In this document: positions 36,283 to 44,296 of the stretch, piece after piece | Numbering within the stretch: the stretch's first letter is position 1 | Layout: every line of letters starts with the position of its first letter | Assembly: GCA_965213845.1 (NCBI GenBank) | Contig: CBDCAI010000004.1 | Location: forward strand, 434,001 to 498,000 | Length of the DNA: 64,000 bases | Reading direction: 5' to 3' | Source: JBBROS01 sp965213845 | GTDB taxonomy: Bacteria; Pseudomonadota; Alphaproteobacteria; Acetobacterales; Acetobacteraceae | Program-made: the position numbers and the translations under genes | Notes under the pieces: model-generated | What the model saw: only the letters and a program-made list of their open reading frames with translations | Database searches by the model: none | What the model was told of the DNA's origin: nothing

Positions 36283-37476
36283 TCAGTCCACCGCGGCCGC
36301 GCGCCGAAGCCCGTCGATCATGGACGTCCGCAGCAGGTGCGCGCGCAGCCGGGCCGGGTCGGCGGTGATCGCCTGCAGCCCGGTCAGCAGGGCGCGGCGG
36401 CGCTCCGGGTCGCGCTCGCGCATGCGGCTGCGGTTGCGATCGGCCTGCGACATGATCTCGTCCCGCGCGATGGGCCTGCGGCGGCGGTCGTAGCGGTCCA
36501 GCAACGGGCCGTGATCGGCGCCGGCCAGGCTGGCCGAGAGCGCCGCCGCCAGCTCGAACGCGTCGTGCAGGCCGCCGTTCAGGCCCATGCCCCCCGCCGG
36601 GCTGTTCACGTGCGCCGCGTCGCCGGCCAGCGCCACGCGCCCCACGGCGTAGCGCTCGACCATCCGCATGTGGACGCGATAGGGCCGGCACTCCAGCACC
36701 TCGTAGCGCTCCGGCCGCGGCACGACGGCCTGGAGGCTGGCGTCGAGTGCCTCCGGCGTCATCTGCGCCTCGATCGGCACGTCCTCCCGCGGGTAGATCG
36801 ACACCCGCCACCGGCCGGGCACGCGCAGCAGGCTGAAGTTGCCCGCCCCCTCGCGCCAGCAATAGGTGACGTTGGACAGGCCCTCCAGATGCTCGGCGAA
36901 CGGGAAGATCGTCGTGGCCAGGATCGTCGTCTCCGGATAGGTCTCGCCGTCGAACGACAGCCCGAGCCCCTGCCGCACGGTGCTGCGCGCGCCGTCGCAG
37001 CCGACCAGGAACGCGGCCCGCAGGGTCTGCCCGCCGTCCGCCCCGGCCACCTCGACCGTGACGCCGGCATCGTCCTGGACGAAGCCCGTCACGCGGGCCC
37101 CGGTGCGCAGCTCCAGCCTGCCCTCCAGCCTGGCACGCAGGGCGTCGGACAGCTTCCACTGCTCGCACTGCAGGCGATACGGGTGCGCCGTGTCCGCCGC
37201 GAGGGCCCCGAGGTCGAACACGGCCCGGTCGCCCGACGGATGCAGCCGCACCTGCCAATGCCGGCACGGCAGCCCGGCCGCGAGCAGCGACGGCGTGATG
37301 CCCAGCGGCTCCAGCATGTCCAGCGTGGGGGGATGGAAGGTGGAGGCGCGCAGGTCGCGTGCGGGGGCCGCCTCGGCCTCCACGACGGTGACGGCCAGGC
37401 CAGCCTCCGTCAGCAGCAAGGCCAGGCACAGCCCGACCGGCCCCCCACCCGCCACAACGACGTCCGTCGAAGCCAC
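36283..37476 (-). CDS. FAD-dependent aromatic hydroxylase (PheA/TfdB/MhpA-type)
   Basis: 397 residues, class A flavoprotein monooxygenase. The FAD motif GGGPVG (10-15), the DG motif GCDGARSTVRQ (mid-protein) and the GD motif ALAGDAAHVNSPAGGMGLNGG are complete. It uses NAD(P)H and O2 to hydroxylate an aromatic ring. GTG 37476 is chosen because AAGGAGACAGAGCC precedes it at ideal spacing; a longer open frame upstream lacks family sequence. Divergent from the maleate-isomerase-like gene, and a palindrome shared with the GntR promoter lies in the 70-bp gap, so it is probably induced with the SDR/ABC operon. Confidence 0.92.
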   Translation of the reverse strand: MASTDVVVAGGGPVGLCLALLLTEAGLAVTVVEAEAAPARDLRASTFHPPTLDMLEPLGITPSLLAAGLPCRHWQVRLHPSGDRAVFDLGALAADTAHPYRLQCEQWKLSDALRARLEGRLELRTGARVTGFVQDDAGVTVEVAGADGGQTLRAAFLVGCDGARSTVRQGLGLSFDGETYPETTILATTIFPFAEHLEGLSNVTYCWREGAGNFSLLRVPGRWRVSIYPREDVPIEAQMTPEALDASLQAVVPRPERYEVLECRPYRVHMRMVERYAVGRVALAGDAAHVNSPAGGMGLNGGLHDAFELAAALSASLAGADHGPLLDRYDRRRRPIARDEIMSQADRNRSRMRERDPERRRALLTGLQAITADPARLRAHLLRTSMIDGLRRAAAVD

Positions 37477-37493
37477 GGCTCTGTCTCCTTGAC

Positions 37494-37515
37494 CCTGTCC
37501 TATCGATAATACAGG
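37494..37515. promoter_or_regulatory. Predicted GntR operator, copy 2
   Basis: A 22-bp palindrome with 9 of 11 pairs matching, CCTGT..TATCGATA..ACAGG, in the 70-bp gap between the divergent hydroxylase and racemase-like genes. 16 of 22 positions match the site at 32754-32775 beside the GntR regulator. Likely a shared operator controlling both divergent genes. Confidence 0.68.
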
Positions 37516-37546
37516 CTTGGCCCCGCTGTCATAGGAGGCATCGGGC

Positions 37547-38347
37547 ATGAGCGTCGAGTATGCGCGCCGGGGGCTGATCGGCGCCCTGACGCCGCAGGCC
37601 AACACGACGGTCGAGCCGGAGCTCTGCATCCTGCTGCCGCCCGGGGTCGCCTGCATCAACGCCCGCATGGTCAGCCACGCCCCCGCCATGGCGGACCGCC
37701 TGACCGAATACTTCGAGCGCCTCGGCGAGTGGCCGGCCCAGTTCGCCAACGCCCCCGTCGACGTGATCGCCGTGGCCTGCACGGGCGCCTCGTACCTGGC
37801 GGGGCCCGGCCGCGAGCAGACGCTCGTCCACTCGGTGTCCAGCCGCTACGGCAAGCCGGTCGTGACCTCCGGGCTGGCTGTCGTCGCGGCGCTGCAGGCG
37901 CTGGCGGCGCGGCGGATCGCGCTCGTCTCCCCCTATCCGCAGGCCCTGACCGAGGCGAGCGTCGCCTACTGGACGGCATCGGGGTTCGAGGTCGCGCGCG
38001 TCGTCGAGGTCGGCGCGGCCGGGGGCGCGTTCCACCCGATCTACGCCATGCCAGCCGCCGATGCCCGGGCCGCGCTCGACTCCCTCGATGATGCCGCCGA
38101 GCCTGATGCACCCATGTTCGACGCCGTCGTCATGCTCGGGACGGGCATGCCGACGCTGCAACCCATTCTCGAACGGCCGCGGGTCGGCGGCGCGCCCGTC
38201 CTGTCCTGCATGCTGGCGACGGCCTGGCGGTCCGTGCTGGCGATCGGGGGCGAGGCGCCGAGCCGGGCCAACCTGCTGGCCTGGATCGACCACCCCGAAT
38301 GGGCGGCGCGCCTGACCGGCCGCCTCCGTCCCTCGCAGGGCGGCTGA
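37547..38347 (+). CDS. Maleate isomerase/Asp-Glu racemase superfamily protein
   Basis: 266 residues. The N-terminal RRGLIGALTPQANTTVEPE is typical of maleate cis-trans isomerases and arylmalonate decarboxylases. The first catalytic cysteine is present (Cys78 in ACTGASY). The second active-site cysteine is replaced: where the family has a Cys-Thr pair, this protein has Gly198 in MLGTGMPT. A one-cysteine enzyme may not be a standard maleate isomerase and could be a racemase-fold hydratase, decarboxylase or tautomerase. Controlled by the shared palindrome with the hydroxylase, so it probably handles a ring-cleavage product. Confidence 0.85.
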   Translation: MSVEYARRGLIGALTPQANTTVEPELCILLPPGVACINARMVSHAPAMADRLTEYFERLGEWPAQFANAPVDVIAVACTGASYLAGPGREQTLVHSVSSRYGKPVVTSGLAVVAALQALAARRIALVSPYPQALTEASVAYWTASGFEVARVVEVGAAGGAFHPIYAMPAADARAALDSLDDAAEPDAPMFDAVVMLGTGMPTLQPILERPRVGGAPVLSCMLATAWRSVLAIGGEAPSRANLLAWIDHPEWAARLTGRLRPSQGG

Positions 38348-38355
38348 CCGCTCCG

Positions 38356-38377
38356 GGCAGCCCGGCCTGAAGCTGCC
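38356..38377. terminator. Possible hairpin between convergent genes
   Basis: A 6-bp stem GGCAGC / GCTGCC with a 10-base loop lies in the 50-bp gap between the racemase-like gene and the convergent phosphotransferase. No T-run, so only a weak terminator candidate. Confidence 0.3.
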
Positions 38378-38397
38378 GCGCCCCCGTCCGCACGGGT

Positions 38398-39420
38398 TCA
38401 CGCAAGCCGCGACGCCAGCTCCCACCCGCGTTCGGCGATCGGCGTGGCCTTGGCGCCCAGGGCGGCGGCGGCGGGGTCGGACGCCGTCCCGTCCTGGGCC
38501 CGCTTGGCGATCCCCTGGATGATGGCGGCCAGGCGGAACAGGTTGAAGACGACGTAGATCTCCCAGTCCGGCAGCGCCGTCCGGTTCGCCCGGCGCATGT
38601 AGCCCTCGAGATACGCGGCCTCGTCCGGGATGCCGAGCGCCGCCAGGTCGCAGCCGAGCACGCCGCGGAACAGGTCCGGCTCCAGCCGCCAGGCCAGCGC
38701 GTTGTAACCCAGGTCCGAAAGCGGGTCGCCCAGCGTCGACAGCTCCCAGTCGAACACCGCGACGACCCGCGGCTCGGTCGGATGGATCAGCAAGTTGTCG
38801 AGCCGGAGGTCGCCATGCACGATCCGGGTCTCGCCCGATTCCGGCAGGCGGTCCGGCAACCAGCCGATCAAGCGGTCCATCGCCGGGATGGGCACGGTCT
38901 CGGACAGCCGGTACTGCCGGGACCAGCGGGCGAACTGCCGCTGCAGGTATCCGGTCGGCCGGCCGAAATCGCCCAGGCCGACCGCGCCGGGGTCCACGGC
39001 ATGCAGCAGGGCGATGGTGTCGGCCATCGACCGGAAGATCGCGCCCCGCTCCTCTGGCGGAAGCTCCGGCAGCCGGGCATCGAAGAACACGCGCCCGGGC
39101 CGGTACTCCATGACGTAGAAGTCGCTGCCGATCACCGCATCGTCCCGGCACAGCGCATGCATCTGCGGGACGGGCACGCCGGTGCCGTGCAGCGCCCGCT
39201 GCACGCGGAACTCGCGGTCGACCTGGTGCGCGCTGGGCAGCACGGGGCCGGCCGGCCGCCGCCGCAGCACGATGTCGCCCGAGGCGGCGTGCAGCCGGTA
39301 GGTGGGATTGGACTGCCCTCCCTGGAACGCCACCGCACGGCTCGGCCCCCGATAGCCCGGCACGTGCGCCGCAAGCCAAGGCTCCAGCCGTGCGAGATCG
39401 AGCGGCGTCCGGTCGTCCAA
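38398..39420 (-). CDS. APH-fold phosphotransferase (ACAD10/11-type kinase domain)
   Basis: 340 residues. The choline/aminoglycoside kinase fold has the Brenner motif VHGDLRLDN, the metal-binding DWELSTLGDPLSDLGY and the glycine-rich FQGGQSNPTYRL at the N-terminus. This subgroup phosphorylates 4-hydroxyacyl-CoA or other alcohols and is often found with acyl-CoA dehydrogenases. The start is a TTG at 39420, with GGGAG nine bases upstream; no better start exists in frame. It stands alone between two convergent or divergent genes. Confidence 0.88.
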   Translation of the reverse strand: MDDRTPLDLARLEPWLAAHVPGYRGPSRAVAFQGGQSNPTYRLHAASGDIVLRRRPAGPVLPSAHQVDREFRVQRALHGTGVPVPQMHALCRDDAVIGSDFYVMEYRPGRVFFDARLPELPPEERGAIFRSMADTIALLHAVDPGAVGLGDFGRPTGYLQRQFARWSRQYRLSETVPIPAMDRLIGWLPDRLPESGETRIVHGDLRLDNLLIHPTEPRVVAVFDWELSTLGDPLSDLGYNALAWRLEPDLFRGVLGCDLAALGIPDEAAYLEGYMRRANRTALPDWEIYVVFNLFRLAAIIQGIAKRAQDGTASDPAAAALGAKATPIAERGWELASRLA

Positions 39421-39586
39421 GCTGTCCCGCTCCCACGGGCCGCTCGTGCATGGCGGGCCCAGGCGGCGAAGCTAGGTCGTCCGGCCGGTCGGATGCAACC
39501 GGCACAGCGGCGGCGGGTGGACGGGCCGCCGGGTCGCAGCCATGCTTCCAGCCAGCGGCCGCGACAGGCCGGACAGGGGGGCAACG

Positions 39587-40819
39587 ATGACCAGCAGTGC
39601 ACCAGCGCTCGGCCGGCGCGCCGCGGTGACGGCCGGCGTGGGCGCCGCCTTCCTCGCCGGGCGGAGCCGGCCGGCCGCAGCCCAGACGGGCGATGCCGAC
39701 CCGTGGGTCGAAGGGGTGCTGCGGGCCTACGACGCGCAGGGCCACCATCGCACCGGACACCTGGCCGACGCGGAGAACGCGGACTGGCTGGCTGCGGAGG
39801 CGAGATCGCTGGGTGCCGAAGTCACGTTCGAGGAGTTCGCGATCGACCGGGTCGAGCCCGCGGCATGCCACATCGACATCGGCGGGCTGCGCATCCCGGC
39901 GGTCCCGATGTTCGACGCCGCCTTCACCGGGCCGGAGGGGATCGCCGGCCGGCTCGGGAGCGGCCCCGGCGCCGAGATCGGCCTGCAGACGCTGAGCCCA
40001 CTCTCGATCTACCAACCCGCCTACGAGCAGTTCCGCCGCTCCCCGGGGGCCCGCGCGCTGATCACGGTGACGTCCGGCGGACGGGACGGCCTCGCGCTGT
40101 TCAACGCCGAAAGCTTTCTGCATCCGTACGGCGTCCCGACCGTCCTGGTGTCCAGCCGGGAAGGCGCCCGCCTGTCGGCCGCCGCGGCGCGGGGGGACAC
40201 GGCCCGCGTGGTCGCCGAGGTCCGGCGGATCCCGACGACGGTCCGCAACGTCGTCGCCCACGTGCCCGGCAGGACGGCGGGCGGGCGGCCTTTGCTGGTC
40301 ATGACCCCACGCAGCGGCTGGTGGCACTGCGCATCCGAACGGGGCGGCGGTCTGGTCTGCTGGCTCGCGGTGTTGCGCGCCCTGCGGGCCCAGCCGCCCG
40401 CGGCCGATGTGACCCTGGTGGCATCGAGCGGCCATGAGCTCGGCCATATCGGGCTAGACGACTTCATGGCCCGCCGGCCCACCCTGGTCGCCGGGGGCGA
40501 CTGGCTGCACTTCGGCGCGAACATCGGTGCCCGGGACGGCACGTTGATGCTGCAATCGCCACAGCAGGACCTGCGGACCCTGGGCGCGACGGCGCTTGAG
40601 ACGGCAGGCCATCCCGCGGCGGGCCTCTCGCCGCCGACCCAGGTGCCGTTCGGCGAATCGCGGGCGATCCACCGGGCAGGCGGGCGTTACCTGACCTTCA
40701 TCGGGTCCAACGCCCTGTTCCACCTGGTCGAGGACCGCTGGCCCGAGGCCCTGGACCTCGGCGCGGCCCGCTGCATCGCCCAGGCCGCCGGCAGGATCGC
40801 CGTCACGATGGCCGGCTGA
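39587..40819 (+). CDS. Exported M28-like peptidase homologue with degenerate active site
   Basis: 410 residues. A Tat-type leader (LGRRAAVTAGVGAAFLAGR, cut near AAAQT) precedes a PA-type insertion (SIYQPAYEQFRRSPGARALITVTSGG) and an M28-like domain. The helix-strand order GGLVCWLAVLRALRA then VTLVASSGHELGHIG matches M28 aminopeptidases, but the usual metal ligands are not seen. The HxD motif is replaced by the PRSGWW region, the bridging Asp of DNxSG is missing in SERGGGL, and no terminal YH-x-D motif is clear. It may be a non-catalytic relative. ATG 39587 follows CAGGGGGGCAACG. Confidence 0.7.
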   Translation: MTSSAPALGRRAAVTAGVGAAFLAGRSRPAAAQTGDADPWVEGVLRAYDAQGHHRTGHLADAENADWLAAEARSLGAEVTFEEFAIDRVEPAACHIDIGGLRIPAVPMFDAAFTGPEGIAGRLGSGPGAEIGLQTLSPLSIYQPAYEQFRRSPGARALITVTSGGRDGLALFNAESFLHPYGVPTVLVSSREGARLSAAAARGDTARVVAEVRRIPTTVRNVVAHVPGRTAGGRPLLVMTPRSGWWHCASERGGGLVCWLAVLRALRAQPPAADVTLVASSGHELGHIGLDDFMARRPTLVAGGDWLHFGANIGARDGTLMLQSPQQDLRTLGATALETAGHPAAGLSPPTQVPFGESRAIHRAGGRYLTFIGSNALFHLVEDRWPEALDLGAARCIAQAAGRIAVTMAG

Positions 40820-40821
40820 GG

Positions 40822-40838
40822 GCCGGCCGAGGGCCGGC
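40822..40838. terminator. Possible GC hairpin between convergent genes
   Basis: A GCCGGC stem (40822-40827 with 40833-40838) and five-base loop sit between the stop of the M28-like gene and the stop of the convergent ATPase. No T-run; weak candidate. Confidence 0.3.
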
Positions 40839-40843
40839 GGCCG

Positions 40844-43800
40844 TCACTGTTGCAGCCGATGGATCCTGATTTGGTCCGGCGCGAGCGAGGCGGCCAGCCC
40901 GGCCAGGTGCTCGTGATGCGTCAGCACGATGACCTGCAGGGTCCGGCTCAGGTCCACCAGGGCGGTCAGGGCCGCAGCCGCCCTTCGGTCGTCGAAGGTC
41001 TGCAGGATGTCGTCGGCGATGAACGGCAGCGGGGCCGCAGCTTCGGCATGCTCGCGCAGCGCCACCATCCTCAGCGCCAGGTAAAGCTGGTCGCGCGTCC
41101 CTTCCGACAGCTGCTCCAGCCTCTTCTTCTCGTTCGGGTACGCACGTTCGATCGCGTGCAGGGTCGAGCCGTCCGCGTCGTCGAGCGCCAGCTCGTAGGC
41201 CCCTCCCGTCAGCGTGCCGAACGCGTCGGAGATCCGCTGGAGCCCCTTGTCGCCGGCGTCCTGCTCCACGTGCTGCATCGCCCGCTTCAGCATGGCCGAC
41301 GCGACCCGGAGCAGCAGCTGCTCGTCCAACAGCCTGGCGAACGTCGCAGCGGCGGCGGCATGTTCGGCCGCCGCGTCCAGCGACTGCATCGAGGCGGCCG
41401 CCTCGTCGAAGGCGCGTTCGGTCTCCTGGAGACGAACGGCGGCCCGCTCGGCCCGCTCGAGCGCCAGCCGGGCTTCCTCCTCGGCCCCGTCGCGCCCGGC
41501 AGCGACGTCCTCGGCCGAGACGGTCCGCGCGTCGTCCTGCAGCACGGCGAGCGGCAGGTCGGCGCCATGGTCCGATAGACCCTTGTTCGCGGCATCCCGC
41601 AGGGCGGCGTGGCGGTCGTATTCGCGTGCGGCGGCGAGGCGGCTTGCCGCGCCGTCCTCGTCACGCGCCCCGGTCGCCGCGATGGCGGCGGCAAGGTCCC
41701 GGCGCGCCTCGATCGCCTTCTGCCCGGCGGCGTCATGCACCGCCCGGCTCCCGCTCACCGCCTTCTCGGTCTCGGCCCGGGCACTCGCCTGGCGGGCGGC
41801 CAGGGTCCAGCGGGCGTTCAGGGTCCGTGCCGTCTCGAAGGGCGTGGCAGCCCGTGGGTGCCGCAATGCCAGGGCCAGCGCCTCCACATCGGCCTCGAAG
41901 CGGCCCACGTCCGCCTCCATGCCGACGATCCGGCGCTCGAGGGTCACGGCCTCCCGCGTGTCGCGCGCCAGGTCGACAAGCCGGTCCAGCACCGCGGCCG
42001 TCGCCTCGGGCGCCTCGCCCGCCGGCCTGCCCAGCCGGACCAGCAGCGCGTCCCACCCCTCCCGCCACGCCCGCATGGTGCCGTCTGCGGCCTGCCGGGC
42101 CGCCTCGGCTTTCGCCAGGGCCGCCTTGGCCGCCTTCGTCTCCGCCGCGTGCAGCGCCCTCGCCTGCCGCGAGGCCTCGGCCGCCTTCACCCTCGCATCC
42201 GCGGCGGCCAACAGGTCCGGTAACGCACCGGCGGGCACCGCAAGCGACGAGGACAGGCGCGCCGCCCAGCCCGCATGCTGGGCGTCCAATGCCGAGGCTT
42301 TCCCGCTCGCCAGGCTGAACGCCTCCTGCGCGTCCACCGCCAGCAGACGGGCCGAAGCGAAGGCGCGCACCTCGCGAAGGGTCGAGGCCCCAGCCAGCCT
42401 CAGCGGTGCCACGGCCGCGGCCCAGCCATCCACCGCAAGCGCCGCAGCGTGTCGCGATGCGCAGGCGGCCGCCTCGGCGGTGCCGATCCGCGCCCGGGTG
42501 TCCCGGGATTCCCGAACCAGGCGTTCAGCCTGGTCGACCCGCTCCAGCTCCCGCACCCGGAGGTCGGCGATGTCGTCCGCGGCCCGGAGATCCCGTTCGA
42601 ACGCGATCGCGAGCGGCAGGCCGCCGGCATAGGCCGCCTCGCCCGCCACGTCCGGCGCGCCGGCAAACACCCGCCTCTCCACCAGCCTCCATCCCCCGTC
42701 CCGCCTAGCCCGGGCTGCGGCGATGGCGGCATCGTCAGGCAGGGGCCGGGCCCCGATCGCGGACAGCCTGGCCCCGATCGTCGCCATCGCCGCTTCCAGC
42801 CGGGCCAGCTCCCCCGCATCCGTCCCGGCCCTGGCTGCAGCCTCGGCGCGCGCGGCGTCCAGCCGCTCGAACGCCGCCTCGACCGGCGTAGGGAGCGCCA
42901 TCAGCGCCGCGACGCCGCCGGTCCAGCCCGGCACCTTGGCCAACGCGCCCTCCAGCGCAGCCCGGGCCGCCCGAACCTCCCCGGCGACCGACGTGGCATG
43001 CTGCACCGGGTTGCGCTCCGCCCGGATCTCCTTCAGCAGCTCGGCCAGGCCGTCGGTCGCCGAACCCTCCGGCAGCGGGACGGCTTCGGCGTCCCCGAGC
43101 CGCCGCGTCTCCTCGGCCACGCGGTCGCCGCACAGCTTCGACGTGGCCGCGAGACCCGGATACGATCCGATGGCGGCGCGGCTCGCCGCCAGCAGATCGA
43201 CCGTCGGCACCAGGCTGGCGGCATCCGTTTCGTCGGGCGGCATCCCGATGTCTCGCAACGACGCCGCGACCTGGTCGAGCGCCGCCGAAAGCTCCGCCCG
43301 CACGGCCACGAGGTCGACCGCATCCTTCTCGACCTCGCCCAGGCGCTCCAGCAGGCCCGAGAAGAGGTGCGCGTGCGGATCGAGCGTCTTGTCCTGGGGA
43401 AAACCCTCCAGCTGCGCCTCGCCGCGCTTCACCGCGGCCTCGGCCGACTCCAGCACGGCATGCGTTCGGGCCACCTCGGCCCTCGCCTCCGCCAGCCGAA
43501 CGTCCAGACCAGGGGGCAGCGCGGGCGCATCGGGGTGGGCCGCGAACCAGTCGCCCGCGACGGCAAGCGCCTCCAGGTGCGGCCGCGTCAGCGCAATGCG
43601 GTTCAGTCGCTGCAACGTCACCTGCGTCTGCCCGGCCGCCTTGCGCGCGTCGGCATGCTCCTGCCGGGCGGCCTGCAGGTCCTGCTCCTGCCGCTCCCGC
43701 TCCTGGGGGCGTTGCGCCGCAGCCCGGGCCGCGTCGCGCGCCTTCGTCACCGCAGCCATCGCGGCATTGAGCGGCGGCTTGCTCTGCCGCGGGCCCCAGT

Positions 43801-44296
43801 TGGCCACCCGGCGCGCATCGATGCCGGCCTGCACCTTCCGGGCCGACGCCAGCTCGCCCGTGCCGGACAGCAGGGCCGCCGCCAGGGTCGCGCCGCCCTT
43901 CAGGTCGAGGCCGCCCTTGCGCAGCCGGGCCGTGTCGAGCGCGAACAGCTGCTCCAGCTGGTCGGGCGTGGTCTCGGCCCGCAAGGCCGCATACCGCCCG
44001 GGATCGTTGGTGACGCGCTGCGGCTTCGCGCCGCGCGTCCAGCCGAACTCAAAGCCCACGCCATCGGCCGCGACGGCTTCGGCATGCAGGCGCATGCCCT
44101 TGTAGGGGAAGCGGAACTGCATCGGCGACTGCATCGGGATGTCGAACAGCAGGTCGTGGAAGGCATGCCGCAGCACCGACTTTCCGGCCCCGTTCGGCGC
44201 GACGACGAGGTCGATGCAGCCGGGCTCGGCCGACAGGGTCAGGTCCGCGCGCTCGAAGCAGCCGTACTCCTGGATCAGCAGGCGACGCAGCCTCAT
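40844..44296 (-). CDS. SMC/SbcC-like AAA ATPase (YhaN-type)
   Basis: 1150 residues. An N-terminal ATPase half begins MRLRRLLIQEYGCFERADL with Walker A APNGAGKS (33-40). The long alanine/arginine-rich middle (about 170-1000) is predicted coiled coil. The C-terminal half has LEQLSEGTRDQLYLALRM as the ABC signature region, Walker B LPFIADDILQTFDD and VIVLTHHEHL. This is the arrangement of SbcC/Rad50-type DNA-repair ATPases, in the YhaN branch. ATG 44296 overlaps the stop of the SbcD-like gene by 4 bp, so the two form a complex. Longer upstream frames are shadow. Confidence 0.9.
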   Translation of the reverse strand: MRLRRLLIQEYGCFERADLTLSAEPGCIDLVVAPNGAGKSVLRHAFHDLLFDIPMQSPMQFRFPYKGMRLHAEAVAADGVGFEFGWTRGAKPQRVTNDPGRYAALRAETTPDQLEQLFALDTARLRKGGLDLKGGATLAAALLSGTGELASARKVQAGIDARRVANWGPRQSKPPLNAAMAAVTKARDAARAAAQRPQERERQEQDLQAARQEHADARKAAGQTQVTLQRLNRIALTRPHLEALAVAGDWFAAHPDAPALPPGLDVRLAEARAEVARTHAVLESAEAAVKRGEAQLEGFPQDKTLDPHAHLFSGLLERLGEVEKDAVDLVAVRAELSAALDQVAASLRDIGMPPDETDAASLVPTVDLLAASRAAIGSYPGLAATSKLCGDRVAEETRRLGDAEAVPLPEGSATDGLAELLKEIRAERNPVQHATSVAGEVRAARAALEGALAKVPGWTGGVAALMALPTPVEAAFERLDAARAEAAARAGTDAGELARLEAAMATIGARLSAIGARPLPDDAAIAAARARRDGGWRLVERRVFAGAPDVAGEAAYAGGLPLAIAFERDLRAADDIADLRVRELERVDQAERLVRESRDTRARIGTAEAAACASRHAAALAVDGWAAAVAPLRLAGASTLREVRAFASARLLAVDAQEAFSLASGKASALDAQHAGWAARLSSSLAVPAGALPDLLAAADARVKAAEASRQARALHAAETKAAKAALAKAEAARQAADGTMRAWREGWDALLVRLGRPAGEAPEATAAVLDRLVDLARDTREAVTLERRIVGMEADVGRFEADVEALALALRHPRAATPFETARTLNARWTLAARQASARAETEKAVSGSRAVHDAAGQKAIEARRDLAAAIAATGARDEDGAASRLAAAREYDRHAALRDAANKGLSDHGADLPLAVLQDDARTVSAEDVAAGRDGAEEEARLALERAERAAVRLQETERAFDEAAASMQSLDAAAEHAAAAATFARLLDEQLLLRVASAMLKRAMQHVEQDAGDKGLQRISDAFGTLTGGAYELALDDADGSTLHAIERAYPNEKKRLEQLSEGTRDQLYLALRMVALREHAEAAAPLPFIADDILQTFDDRRAAAALTALVDLSRTLQVIVLTHHEHLAGLAASLAPDQIRIHRLQQ

